Source: Verpa conica (Eukaryota; Ascomycota; Pezizomycetes; Pezizales; Morchellaceae). Taken from it: a stretch of 64,000 bases of DNA. Shown here one piece after another: positions 42,143 to 55,614 of the stretch. Position 1 is the stretch's first letter. Every line of letters starts with the position of its first letter. Position numbers and translations under genes: made by a program. The notes beneath the pieces were generated by a model, which was not told where the DNA came from, searched no databases, and saw only the letters and a list, made by a program, of their open reading frames with translations. The stretch covers positions 2,728,001 through 2,792,000 of the forward strand of contig JAUFSD010000001.1 in the NCBI GenBank assembly GCA_033030425.1, written 5' to 3'.

Positions 42143-45100
42143 CTAAACCCTAATCGAAGTCATCCCAATCCTCTGCTGCTTTAATTTACCCGTCATGATC
42201 CACTGCTGGTAAGCTCTATACCGCTTTTTACTTCCATCCGTCTCATCCACACTCAGTGGATTCTCAGGGATCTCGACAAACTGTTCATAGAGGCTTATAT
42301 CCTCATCCTTTGCCTTCAGATTTGCAATAGCTTCTGGAGAAGTGCTATTAACGTAGTCAACAAAATCGCGGGACGTGTTTGGAGGGAGTTCGCTTGTTAC
42401 TACGAGAGGAAGGTTGAGAGGGTGGGAGATGTAACTGTTGGAAATTAGCCAAAAGGAGTTTATGGTTTAGGGAATGAGGAGCTTACAGCTCATACTCAGC
42501 AGTCTCCTTATCACTCAGCGAAGGATTAAGACTCTTCTCAACAGCTTGCTTCATGTTCCTCTGTTCAATTGGTATCAGATCTTTACCCACGTCAAAATGC
42601 TGTTTGACCGGACTTAAGGACCGAAGTCCGCCGTGCATATCCCCCGCAATGATGCCATGATCACGACCTGGAAATTGGGGATTCGAAGCTTGCCGTAGCC
42701 TTTGTTGCTGCTGCTTTGGTGGTGATGGCCACCCGTGAAGGGCGGTTATCTTCTTGAGACGGCTCTCCGCAGTTTCGGCATCGCTATTTATACTACCTTT
42801 GAGTTTAGAGTTTTTTGTGGCGTTCCCGCCTGCATGGGGGTCGGCATGCGTCGAGCGTACTTTAAAGGGACTCAGATCATATTTCCCTTCTGAAGTTTGC
42901 TTTAGAGGTATATAGCGTAATGTGGAGTTGAGGTCGTATGAAAAGACTTTGAGAAACGATGAGACCGCTTTTGGTCGGTAGTACTCAAGCCAATAGTCGT
43001 CAAAGTAGCTATACGGTTTGTTTGCGAATTCACCTGGGGGCTGTGTGGTAAGTGGCATCAACCTCTTTTCGAGGTTCCTTGGTGTCCACCATTTTATATA
43101 ACTACAATTTAGTTTACGCTAGTTAGTTCCTCTAGGATCATTGGCGGAAGATCATAAGTAAGTACCTGCGTCGCTTCCTAGAAGCTCTTGGGTCAATATG
43201 GTGTAGGTAGTAGTCTGTTGAAAGGTCCCATAACATCGGCTGTCCTTGGGTAAAGATATAGTTCCCTAAGAAAAGATTATATGCCTCTTGTCGCTGAGCA
43301 TCTAAGAACGAGTTGTTGTAGTATCTCTTGAAGCTTTCGAGCATATCTCTCGAGTGACTCGTCCACTGGTTTATCTTCCGATAAGTCTCCATGGTATTTA
43401 CAAGGTGGCTCCCCGCATACTGCACAGCAATTGTGTCTCCATGGTCATGATACATATGCGTAAACAGATCAACTGCGTCAGTATCATACTCAACACTAGT
43501 ATCTGATATAACCCCTAGTGCATGCAATTGATGTCCCAACGCTCTCTTCCCAATAACAAACTGTGCAGCATTGGTACGGTCTAGACAATCGATGCAGTTT
43601 GTTCTACAGACTCCGTTCTGGAGAGAAGCTTCTGCACCATCTACAGATGGGCCATTATGGAAGAAACCAGTTGTGTTGAGGACGTTTTCGGCTATGGTCT
43701 CGAGAGTTTCAATCACGTCTTGGTCACGACTATTTGTGTTAGGATTTGTTAGTGTATGGTATTCTATTATAAAAAGAGAGAAATTACCTCTTGGAGGCCC
43801 GAGACATGTCCCAGGCAATATAACGTATCCTCTTATCAGCTGGAAGGAATTGATTCAAGTAATTAATTGCTTGTGTAAATTCCTTCAACAGTAGAGATTC
43901 CCTGGGTGTCCTCTCTTTTGCCTATAGAGTATGTTGTTAATAAGTGAGGTTTCTAGGAGAGATCTTGACTATACAAACCTTCACGAGGTTCAACACAATA
44001 CATGGGGCCCCATATCTCTGGAACAAATCATCAAAATGTAACGCTGCTGCACTAAAGAATGGATCTATAAGATTCACTATACCAATTTTTAGCCTCACTC
44101 ATTTAGGGAAGGAAGGGGAGGTATACTCTCTACAGGGGGCTTTGGTGTAGCTGCATCATTCTTCTGCGTCCAGAATAATGGAATACTTCCACGGTGCTGC
44201 ACATATGATGTGTAGTTCGGGTTGGAGTAAAGGTTCTTTCCTGGTGCATGAAACGATGTAGTCAACATCTCAGAGACGATCTGCTCAGTCTCCACATCAT
44301 TTGCAACATATCCCTAGAAAATCTTGTAAATATCCCAATCGCTAGCGATAGATTTTGAGAGAGGTCTACCAAGTCATTCGCGCCACGCTTCAAAAATCGT
44401 GCACCAGCAAAGTACCTTGAACGCCGAGCAATAACTGTGATGTAAATAATCCTTCCATATACCGAAATTGCTAATGCCACCCAAATTAATAAAGAATTAA
44501 TTATACCCTAGGAACTAGTACGCCATACCGGACTGATCTACATAACCATGAACGATAGGCATACACCAATCATAGGTATTCTTCATATGCAACTTAGCAG
44601 GTTCCAGCAAATAATTATTCCATGCAAACATGTCGTTATAATCATGGTTATCCGGATGTGCCAATCCTTTACCCAAAGCTTCTCTTTGGCGGATGATATT
44701 ATGTTGAAGTGTTCGAGTAATATCATAAGAATAGCTAAAGTAAAATGACCTTGTCAAATCTAAGTTTCCCAAAATACTAACGAAGCGAGCTTCTTCCGAA
44801 TTTCGGTCAGGCTTCCGTGCAGAACTTCCAGCCGTGAGAGGTACGAGCTCGGTATTATCGATCTTTAGATGCAAACCCACAGTGTCAGGGGCCGCATGTA
44901 AATTTTGATGTAAATTTATAAAAGCAAAAGTGAAGCGGGCGAACCTGGTAAACATAATGACCTCCAATCATAGCGACAATACTTCTTTTTGTAATAAGCA
45001 GCATGTAGTACGCCCCAGTGAACCTGACAAACCCTAAAAGTCCCCAGAATGGGCATCTGTGCTTTAAACCTCCAGTAGACTTGTTTCCATCCTCAATGGT

Positions 45101-45739
45101 AGCCAGCAGCCTTGTCGTTTCCTCCCGGGTGTAAATAACTTCATCTTCTGTTATACTGAGGTCCCCAATATCTGCCGTACGGTCAATCTTCAGGATGCGA
45201 AACCTTGAATCCAATAGATCTGAACCGACAATATAAAACCTTGTGGCGGTCTCGTACAACGTGAATTTGTGCATTCGTCGCACACCGTCGAAATCCTTGT
45301 CTTCATAGACTTCTTTTTCAAGTCGCCCGAGTTTCACGTCAGATCTGTCGAAAGATTTTGGGACCGAGTCATCATTTATCTTGTTATTGGTATTCTTTGA
45401 CATGGGACCTGCTGGTAGGTTGTTCGAGAGCTGAGGATATGTGGGTTGCTGCATCTCGGGTACCTCGACGCGAGCCGGCAGAGGAGGAGGAGGGGGTGCT
45501 GAGACTTCATCTAGGTCGGGAGTAGCGGGAGATGTAGAACGATTATCGTCGTCGGACTGGATAGTCTGCTTTTCGTCGTTGATGCTTGATCCAGACGGCG
45601 GGGTTGTGGGGGGGTCCTCGACGGCGATGCTGCAGGTGGAGGAACCGCAGGAGACCTCACAGCTGGGCTCACATAATCTTCCACCTTCTACTCCGGCTCC
45701 TCCCCCTGCTGATGGTGTTCCATCATACTCATTTTCCAT
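42143..45739 (-). CDS. FIG4: SAC-domain phosphoinositide phosphatase Fig4
   Basis: About ten exons on the minus strand; the first ones read 45739-44945, 44862-44529, 44434-44370 and 44313-44127, all in phase. The N-terminus is low-complexity and proline-rich. The SAC domain begins near [20 protein letters not shown], with [33 protein letters not shown] and YIAWDM. The catalytic P-loop is [12 protein letters not shown] (about 43610), the CX5R(T/S) signature with every key residue present. After the SAC domain come [13 protein letters not shown] and a C-terminus ending GMTSIRV. Fig4 dephosphorylates PI(3,5)P2 and, with Vac14, also supports its synthesis by Fab1 on vacuolar and endosomal membranes. 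It lies just downstream of TSC1 on the same strand, with 1.4 kb between. Confidence 0.93.
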
Positions 45740-47108
45740 TGAAACGTGAGATTAGCTGTGCTGTAGGAAGAAGTTAGATCTGTGAGCTTTAGATGAACAT
45801 CACGAGCTCCAACTGTTAAACCTGGAAGCTCACAAAACGAGCTTCACCAGGGGATTGCAACGCCAAGCTTCTGCATACAACACTACAAAAGTATAATGAT
45901 GTCGTTGATTTTCTTCTATGCATAATAATCTACACGCAGTGCATGTGACCACAAAATCATGAAATCTTGTCTGCAGCCTCACTGCAGCCTGAGATTAACA
46001 TCCTGCGCTGCTACCGAAAAGATACTAGCGTGATGCTGCCTTTACCCAAGTTATGAGGTCACACTCCCAAATGCAGATAGAAGACGAATATGATATTGAT
46101 GTGACCCCTTACTTCCCAATATTGACCCATCTCTTAATCTAGACTCTGAATTAAATAGGTTCAGGATATGCGCGGCGCAAGCAGACTATACGGATTTGAA
46201 ATATACCAGCTGCAGCTATTTCTGGTTCACTTTCCCAGCTTCAAGCCGATTCCCTAGAACTTGAACATATAACGCGTAAGGATTTATCCCGAGTTGCATA
46301 AATATCAGCGTACTTGAAAGATAAACAAAGCATTTATGACTCTAGAAGTCCTCATTCAGATAACACTGGATTATGCTAGAGATAAACTAGAATGTAAAGG
46401 TGGCACCGTTGATAGACTGGGGCATAAACTATCACTCGACATGTTTGGAATATCTAGCTAGGAATGAATGAATTAATTACTCATAAATACATGTCTAGCT
46501 AGGACGATGAATACATGTAGAGTGTAGTTGAAGAGTGTAATATACAAAAGACTAAAATGAGGAATTCGAAGAAACTTAACTCGCGACAGACTTCAAATCT
46601 CTTAACAGACTCATGGTGTCCTTGAGGGGCGGTTGCATACATAGAGGAGCTCTCAAATTAATTTTCAAGACTGTAAGAGCTATGTTTATTTGATAGAGTC
46701 AGAAAATTACATGAAGAGCCGTGGTATTTTATTCATTTCCTTCATAAAACATCTTTAAAGACTAGCTAAAAAATATTTCGAGACTCCGTACACTTCCAAA
46801 CCTAGCAAGGCTCTATCGCCCCCCCTCGAACCCTCATATAATTATGAGATGGCAATAAAAAAATGAGATAATTAATATAAAAAGGAGCAATATTTTCGGT
46901 CCCTAATCCCAAGCCCGAAGGTATATTAGAAAAAACAGTATTAACCATAGCCCAAACCCCATCCATAAACGCTCCGCTCCCTAGGTATAAGTAAAGAAAA
47001 TAAAAAAATAAAGACACAATCCTGATGTAGTAAGATGAAAAGAAGGGGCCAAAAAGCACCAAGCTGCTAGAGCCCCCACGAGCCCTGTAGATTTAGTCCC
47101 GGTAAGAA
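45740..47108. other. Intergenic FIG4 - TSC1
   Basis: AT-rich, no recognisable gene. A hydrophobic open frame at 46802-47062 (-) lies just past the TSC1 stop codon and probably belongs to its 3' region. ACGCGT at 46272 is about 530 bp from FIG4 and probably chance. Confidence 0.5.
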
Positions 47109-50100
47109 TTAGCCAAACCCTCGAATACCAGCGAGACCGCTTCCTGTGGTAAAGTTGAATTTCTTTTCCTTCTTTTCCTTCTTTTCCTTTTTCTCCTTCT
47201 CCTTCTCCTTCTCGCTTTTCTCTTTATCCTTTTTGCCGATGTTTTGGACGCCCCCTGTTTACACACAATATCACCGGTTAGATCTCAGAACTTCCACGAA
47301 CGGGATAGGATTGACGGTTTAGGAAAGAAAGCGGCAGAAATGAAAACAGTCAGCTTAGGAAAAACAAATATGGACCAGCCCCGTCAGTCAACACCTTAAA
47401 CAGCCGCAAGCGATACCTGATGGTGATGTTGGACTGTGGTGTCGGCTCACGGTAAAATTCCCCCTGATGTTACGTAAAACTTAACCCGTACCTACGACAT
47501 TCCCACGTGCGCATACGAAGGTCACGTTCTTCTTGAAAAATGCCTCCCAGCCATTTTTTACATTCATATTCCCTTAAATAGGGAAGAAACACAGAAATAA
47601 GAAATAAAATCACAGAAGAAGCAAGTGTGGTATAATTGTGCTTAGGGAAAGATTAATCGTTTTCACAACAAAGCAACTCTAAAAATTAATCACCCGAATA
47701 GGAAAGTAAATAACAATAATAAAATTTTACGAACCTCTTCCACGAATTCTAATCTCAGATTGTGGCTTAATCTTTTCTTTTCGCTTTTCCGAGGACGTAG
47801 TTGAAGTAACCGTTCTCATACTTTGACTATCAGCGCTGGAGACAATACTATCTACCACAGATGGCCTATGCCTCAATGGCATGGTCGCGAAGTCTTGAGG
47901 GTAATTCTGCTGTTGTGATGACTCTATCGGACTCATGAGCCCTTCAGGGAACCTTCCGCTGCCCGTACTTGTGTGTGGCCCGGGGGATATGTATCCAGGA
48001 GACAACGGATTCGCGGTAGAAGCTGGAGCGCTCTGAGTTTGAGACGGGAAATATATGTTTTGGCCTGCTGTAGAATAATTGCTGTTTGTCGACTCTGAAT
48101 AGCTAGCCGAATGTGGACTTAACGATCCTTCCGAATGATAATGTGCTCGCTGTGCTTGGTAATGACCCCTTTCACAATCTGATTCACCAAGTTGTTGTCC
48201 GTAGCCTTGTTGGGATGAATTATGGTGATTATTTTGACTACTATGGTGTATGGGCAAGCAATTAATTTCTTGGGCTGCTTGAAGCTCGATGAACTTGATC
48301 TCTAACTCAGTATATTTCCCAAGGAGTGAGTGGTGAGCTTTTTTTAGGGATGCTAGACGGGAATTTGCAACTGAAAGGGCGTTGTCAATCATGCCCTGGA
48401 AAGCTGGAGTAGGATTTTGGGAGGTAGGGTGCCCTTGTTGACTCAATTTCAATTCTAACTCGTGAATTTTTGCATCATATTGACTATTTGACCCTGTTAG
48501 CATGTCTAGGCACTATGTAAAGGAGGGCTAAATATGATAAATATATGACTAACCGTTTCGTATTTTGGCTCTCATGCTCTCGAGCTTGCAACCTCAGCTT
48601 CATTTGGTCTACTTGTGCAATAGCTGACTCTTCATTATGCTTCTGCATCTCGAATTCTTCTGAGCGAGTCTCGTACTCTGTGAGCTTATTCGAAAGATGA
48701 TCGACGAGTGTTTGTAGCTTATTGACTTCATCCATTTGTGCTGTAAGAGCTTGGAGCTTCTGACGACATCGAAGACCCTCGGCTTCACTCTCCCCCAACA
48801 GCTTTCGCAAGTGACCCGCCTCCTCCCTAGCTGCCATGAGTGCCTTTTTCGTCGAATCTTCTTCGCTTCTCCACGCCTTCTGCTCCTCACGTAAAGACCG
48901 TATTCTGGTGCTAAGCTCTGCCTCCCATTTCTTTGCTTGGTTCTTGCTCTTTAATGCTTCCTGTCTAGCAGCTGTGTATGCCTTCTTGGCTTCCTCTAGT
49001 TTTGCCTTGAGCGTTTTATTGGTGTTGATTAAGTTCTGGGTTTCCGCTTCTGCCGTGGCTTCCTTGATGTGCTTCCTCTGCAAATGACCAATATGTGATA
49101 GGTGCTGCTGTTTAAGGTATCGCTCGAAGTTGAGATCGTTCTTTAGTAACATCACCTCACGTTGAAGGAACGCGACATTCCCCTGGGTATCTGAGCCGGT
49201 AGGCCGGAGTGCAGGCGACCTTGGAACAGTATTATGACTGAGCGAATGAACATATGCATCTAGGCGAGGAGATGCCGTAACGCTGCCGTAGCCAGGGGGG
49301 GGGCCAGGCGGGTGGCCATTAGGAGGGGGTCCATTTGGTTGATTTAACGAATGTGTGGAAATGTTCTTTGAATCCATAAAGTTCGCCCGCAATGTTTCTT
49401 GGAGCCGGATCATGTCTTGAACTCGGTCCTCATCAGTAGGGGATAGAGCGTGCGGGATTGTTGGGCTGTCGGGGGTTCTGTTGTCTCGTGTTTGCGGGTC
49501 GGGGGAATCTTTTCGCCCATATCCGACTGGAGGGCGTGAGAATAGTCCAAGAACCTCTGAATAGCTACTGTCCGGGTTTAATTGGGTTATAGACTCACCG
49601 GCTCGTGAGCTGTGTGATGAAGAGTCATCCTGGTTTAGAGAATAATCATCATCCACAGGGTCTGAAGACAGAAGACTTTCGTCGGGAATGTCCTCTGTTG
49701 GAATTAACGCCTCCGGAATAGTAATATTTGACCGATGTTTTCTTTCTCGGCTGGTAGTTGTTGGGAGGTTACTATTAACGAGCCCGATACATCCTGCTGT
49801 GACGTCCGCCGGTTCGACCTTCATCCATCTACTCTGATCACTAATTTCTGTCTCGGCAGTCAGTACTAAGAAATTTGGGTGTAGAGTATGGCGTTGTCGG
49901 TAAAATTCCGTCCGCTGTCGTATGGTCTCCTCCTCAATATCCAACTGGTCGATATCCTTATAATCCGCGCGCTCCAGGAACTTATAGGGTTCCCGGATAA
50001 ATGTCAAGAAGTTGATTGGATATAATCCATAAAGAAATGTGAAGTAGTCGCTCACATCTGGTGTCGTCGATGATGCAGTCTCGAAAGAAGAATCTAACTT

Positions 50101-51265
50101 TTGCCAGCCACCTCCAGTGAAGTCCTCAGTCCTAGTAAAAGACAGAGGAGTCGAGGTCCTTGAATAATTTTCCTTGTGTACTGGGAATTTCGTTTCCTCA
50201 AGGCGTACAACCCCAAATTTATCCCAGCATAGAACCCTTGTGTAAACAACAAATAGCCTTGGGAGATAGGAAGCTAGGGAGTTGCATAAATGTGGCATGA
50301 ACATTATCAATACTGTCAGAGCAAGCGATATAACAGTAGTAGACGTGTCGTTCTCCAGGCATTGGAGCAAATGATCTAACAATGCTGTTTGTAGTATCTG
50401 ATAAAGATGTGGTCCTTGTAATCGTACGAAGCTGCATAATAGGCCTAGAGCCTGTAACCTGTATTCCTTTTGGACCACATAGCTGTCGATTTTCTCGAGG
50501 AGAACCTAGATTTGTGAAAAATTAGCTAGGTGATAACGCCCATACAATTAGGTGTTCAACGAACCTTAGGCCGCCTTTTTCCGAACGCTAGCAAAACCGC
50601 CTCAACATTTGCGCAGACAAATCTCTGTCTCTGTTCCTCCCTATACCCAGCACTTCTATCTAGCGAGAGCAGCTTCGTCTTCTCCAAAAATACTTCAAAT
50701 AGCTTATCTGTAAACACTGCTGAGGCTGCGGCTTTCTCAGTTGTCGGATCATCGTCGTCATCGTACGCCAAAACGCTTAGCACTATAGCACGAGCATCTG
50801 CGACAACTGCCTTTGCTTGACCCATAGAATCCAATGTCGGCCTCACAAGTATCTCCCACCACTTCAGCAACCTTTCTACCCCGGTGATAGCTGGTCGGAG
50901 TGACCGAAAGCATGCAAGAAATGTGGCATGTTTATCTGGGTTATTCCGGACCTTCTGTTCATGTAAACTCAGCAGCTCGTCGTGAAGACGTTGGGAGTCA
51001 TGGTCTTCTGTATTAATATGCCTGTTGAGATATGCATGTATGACGCCGAGGACATCGTCAGGTAGAGGATATAATGACAGAGGTGCTGAAAGCGCAATAT
51101 TCAGCGTCCTCGAAAGTTCTTTTAAGGATCTACATATAAAGCACAGCCCTTAGCTTTTTAGAACAAAATATTTACGGATATAGCGATTTGTAGATAGAAG
51201 GAAAACATGGTAATGTACAGAAGACCACAAAATAATAGGAAAGAAGTACCTACCCTACTGACATT
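47109..51265 (-). CDS. TSC1: Hamartin homologue Tsc1
   Basis: Five exons: 51265-51255, 51129-50565, 50505-48554, 48483-47735 and 47254-47109, all in phase, about 1140 residues (human hamartin 1164). The N-terminal helical repeats include LLKWWEILVRPTLDS, YRLQALGLLCSFVRLQGPHL and a stretch from LALTVLIMFMPHLCNSL to LPRLFVVYTRVLCWD, which is typical hamartin. A disordered S/P-rich middle is followed by a long coiled coil from about residue 650 (FLQREVMLLKNDLNFERYLK, then many K/E/A heptads). The tail is K/E-rich and ends GLAGIRGFG. Tsc1 binds and stabilises Tsc2, the GAP for Rheb, and restrains TORC1. Several donors are GTTCGT or GTTAGT. The last exon is inferred from phase and a good acceptor; its 480-nt intron is long. 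Confidence 0.88.
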
Positions 51266-54200
51266 ATGTTGAATGACTAATTCCTCTCTGGGGTTTTCCA
51301 ATAAATAAAAAAAAAGAGCCTTTGGCTCAAAATGTTGCAGTAACGGGTAGTGGCGCAAACGTCGTATATAACTACGTCAGTGGTGTGTGATGATATCTTA
51401 ACTCGCTTCTAGGAGGCCTCAATCAGTTGGATAAAATCGTAAAATCTCACTTTCATCCCTGGTGGCCTAGTATGCGAATGGTTTTGTGTAATTGGGGAAA
51501 TGGGAGCGGTAGATGAATATTGAACTACGATGGGCACAGAGGGGATAAAGACCTGCAAGACCGGCTCGGGGAGAGGAACAACGGTCTCAAGCTGCTTCCG
51601 TACGAAGCAGGAAAAGCAAGGGATCCGGGAGAGATAAAGCGGACTCTAGAAAAAAAGTCAACGTGGGCACCGGGATTATTGCGTCGAAGCGGCGTCGACG
51701 GCGGGGAGCGCAAAAAGGCTGGAGGAAAAACAAAAACTATGCAAGGGTGGGTCTTGGATAGCAGCGGGGGGGCTTTGACAGCCGGCCCCAAACAAGACTA
51801 GTTAGAGATAAACTACATACCGAGGACTTCGTGGTGCAGTGGCAGTCAACTCTTCATGCCCAGCCGGCTTAGCACCGATCAGCACCGACCCCAATATCAA
51901 CTCGCCACAGCGGAACTCCTAATTAGAGGCTCCTCGATCGAACAATAGGGGCGAAACAGAAGAATGATTAGTTGGCCGTTCCTGGAGAGTCTGTTGAGCA
52001 AGGCGTCGTCGCAGGTACTGACTGACTGACGACCCGGCGAGATCGAGTGTGAGGAGTGTGGTTGGCTAGCGGGCTCTCATAGTGGGGTGGGTGTGCACCG
52101 TGCAATAAAAAACATAAAATCAGTCCAACTACATGCAATCCTAGGAAAAGGGGATTCGGTACAAAATGTAGATATAGCCCGAAAAAAGAGACACGCAGAC
52201 AATGCCGTGTCTTGGGGTGAAGATGTGGAGACGGGTGATCGATCCAAGTAGCCTTCGCTGGGCCCCTCTATGTATACAAGGGGTAGCTTTTAACTGCACG
52301 AACATCTACTATTATAGCTAGATTTATTCGCCACAAACAGATGCGAAAACAATTCACCAGCAGAAAGGTGCCTGGCATAAGCTGTATATGTGCATGGGAC
52401 CGCGCAGCATCCTCCTGAGATATGCGTATATCCCGTTTGACATTGATCTGGTTTTCAGCAACTTTCAGTTCTCTTCACTTGTTAGGGCTGAGTGAGTTAG
52501 TGACACCCTATAGAAACCAGGCGCTAGGTCCAACTCGAGACCCATGGCCCTGGGTGTGGATGGGGGTTCTGTTTATGGGGCCCAGACGGGGCTGGCCGTG
52601 TACGAATATCTCTCCCGTTATCAGTACTAATTTGATATGTAAATACTCCGGCTCAAGTATTTGCCAACGACAAACCCCGAGAACTTTCGAACCACCCACC
52701 CTCTACACCTCAACATAATCACCGGGGTGGTAGCACAAAAGCGTCGCTTCACTCAGCGGTAATTTTTTTCTCACTGTTCCCTTGCAGAAAACTGCACTTC
52801 CTCAGAAAAGATGATACCCCATCATCTCCGCATGAAGTCCACTATGTAGGTACCAGAATATTAATGTACTGCTAGCAATGTGGGGGCACCTTAAATATCT
52901 TGGCAAATTCAGCCTTGTCTCTCCTCGGGCCAATCCCACAGGCCCATGTACATCGTTAAAAGGCGATGACAAAAATATGTTATTTACAACGGTTACAGAT
53001 AAGGAGACTGCTATGTACCCGCAGCCATGGTGACCCTTTTCAAAAATCAACAATTTCAATATTTAGGGAGTATCCGTGCCCAAAACACCTACTTGAATCG
53101 TGTCTATTCCGTATTGAGCTTATCGTCCCCATATTCCCTATTTCAGGAAGACTCATCTCCACGATAACAGCCTGTAGAGGAGCCTCAACCGTAATATGTG
53201 CCTCTGGATAAAATATCGGTGCCTAAGTAGTTAAGTTGGTAGTAATTCTTTCTATAAACAAGTGATATATCACATTCACATGTCCTTCGGATCGGTACTA
53301 AATTGCTATTGATGGTACTGTTCCTGGTCGTTGGGAAATATTCCGCTTATGTGGCCGAAACCCCCCAAATCGTCGGTATATAACTAAATCGGTTTATGTA
53401 AACTGCTAGCGGGCCCTCCGATGACCCTGTATCTCGCTACTAGGGTCCTAAACTTACGCCGAATTGAATCCATAAGAACAAGTCGACTTGGGGTGCCTCT
53501 TCAATACCAACGCCGAAGTAAAGTCCATCTTGCTAATGGTATTTGGTGGTCTTGTTGCCAAACCTAACTAGCTAGTTTTAGGCCAGCGACAAGACTAGGC
53601 ATTGGGTGGCTGTCACAAGAGTCAAAGTACTTAGCCACATTGTGACAGACATTATAGACGAATCAAGACGCAAGCTCCGATATCGGATCGCAAACAGATT
53701 GCGTGTTTTTTTATAACGTCGTCCGAGTCACCTTTCTAGGGTGTTTGACCAGTTAGAATCATCGGACGTAGAAAAGCGGCGTTATAAGCCGATTAAATAA
53801 ACTATGTGCAAATAAAAGAACAATTTCAAGGTACTTATGTACATAGCTTATGACGACTATGCCACTTACAACGGCTTGTGTTACGGAGGAAGGACGTGCC
53901 GAAGGAAACCTGACCTAAGGCTTCAACTGCCGCCGATTACTTCTAACGTATCCGTTTATTGTAGATCAGGTTTAGAGGGATATATGTTTCTCCCGATATT
54001 ATAATTTGAGCCTTTTGCCCAGTATCCCATGTCGAATTTCCCCACTATGGAATTTCTGCCCTATAACCCCCATTGTTATACATAAAGTTACGATATAGTG
54101 GTATACATGCAGTTTCTAGCTCGGTTCAGGGGCAGGTTTTTTGTTTCAAGATATTTAGATTGTTAGGAATGCGCTAGTTGGTAGACAATAAAGGAACCTA

Positions 54201-55614
54201 ATATGATAACGGCTCAGCGGAAGACAATTTATATTATTCATAAAGCATAAGAATTTAACTGTTACGCCTTGGTAATTATTCTCCTTACTTGAAAACTTGC
54301 CCTATTAATAGTGTTCTAGTTGTGCGCCACTCGAGTTCTCGAGTATTTGACCTCGAGTTTGCCCTACAGCTTATGACCAAGGTCCTCCTATGCGAGTTGG
54401 TAGGTGCCGATTTTACCGAACAAGTTTCGTTAAATAAGCCAACTGCATAAGGAAAACGCTCTAGTGCAAAGTCGAACGACTAGCCTCTCTAGTGTTTATG
54501 GTGTTTAGTCGACCCTAGATCCTTGACTACTTTTGCCTTACCTGGCTCGGCTGACCGGTTCTTATCAGGGCTCTCGGCCAAGTTAATTTGATAAGTGATG
54601 TGCTTCTCAGATTCCAACCAAGCGATGAGGTTGAGATGCGACGGTTGAGCCTTGATTCATCGGCTCTTTAGGCTGAGCCCACATTGGCGGGCGGTAAAAC
54701 ACAGTGTCAGCATTGATATCACTTAAAAGGCTTGAAAAGCACGGGAGAAAAAGCACCCCTTACAAGAAGCAGGAACAAAAGTCTCAGTAGACTCAGACAG
54801 CCATGGGCCATACATTGATTAATTATAATGTAGATTGGCCTAGGGTACCGCTCGTCTGCGGTACGTATAAGCTCAATGCAATAGCTATACGTGCATTATC
54901 ACTGTAGAAAAATAGGGCGTGCAAGAGGTCGTAGTAATATTAGAGGCTTTAAGTTGAATCAAGAGTGTTTAAGCCCATCTTCGTCACAAGAAGGGGTTGC
55001 TGATTAGAATTTGTATTGGAGACCAGGTTTTTTATATCCTAGCACAATATCTGGCATGTGGTACACTGGGACTGGGTGAATATGAAACCTCAAACGCCAT
55101 CGGTAGATCTATCTGTGCGGATTTGAAACATCCGTGTACCGCTTAAGGAAGTGCATTGACCTTTAAGCCCTCCGCAGAAGAAAAATGTAGTCTCGAGAAT
55201 TGAGATATGGGGAAACACCAAGCCTATATTACGGGAAACATCTTATTTCGCCATATCTTCAACGTTATCTCCGGAGTGCATGGTGGCGCTAATTTGAATT
55301 TTTTTTTTTCGGTAGCTCAACCGAAAGGAAGGGGTGGTTTTTTTTTGAGATCTCTGCGGCGGTGATCTCTTTAATAAAGGGGCCTAGACAAAAAAATGTA
55401 AGTTGTAAAGCTGTAGCTAGGGGCTCGGAACCAGGCTCGAGGGTAAATGTTTCAGCGGTTACCCGGCCCGCTAGTTCAGGAATTGGGAGTCTTGGCTATA
55501 ATTACAGTCCCGCGTGAACGCGTAAAGCGCGTTTGCCAACAAACCCCATGTCCTCACCTTCACTGATCCACCAGCAACACATATCTCGCTAAGTTCATCT
55601 TAAAGTTATACATC
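51266..55614. other. Gene-poor interval between TSC1 and RFA2
   Basis: Open frames at 51520-51801, 52422-52718 and 52802-53211 show no conserved features. From 53200 to 55450 the sequence is AT-rich and stop-dense. No tRNA or element ends were recognised. Confidence 0.5.
55518..55523. promoter_or_regulatory. MCB box (ACGCGT) cluster upstream of RFA2
   Basis: ACGCGT lies 92-97 bp before the RFA2 start codon, flanked by CGCGT at 55511-55515 and GCGCGT at 55528-55533, so three MCB-like cores fall within 23 bp. CGCGTAAA occurs at 55519-55526. MCB control of RPA genes is established in budding yeast; here it is inferred. Confidence 0.65.

Noticed and set aside
52640..52720. Possible tRNA-like B-box (GGTTCGAA on the minus strand)
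   Set aside because: No matching acceptor stem, A-box or anticodon arm could be built around it.
51520..53211. Several 80-98 residue frames between TSC1 and RFA2
   Set aside because: Overlap each other on both strands, no conserved motifs, no splice continuity.
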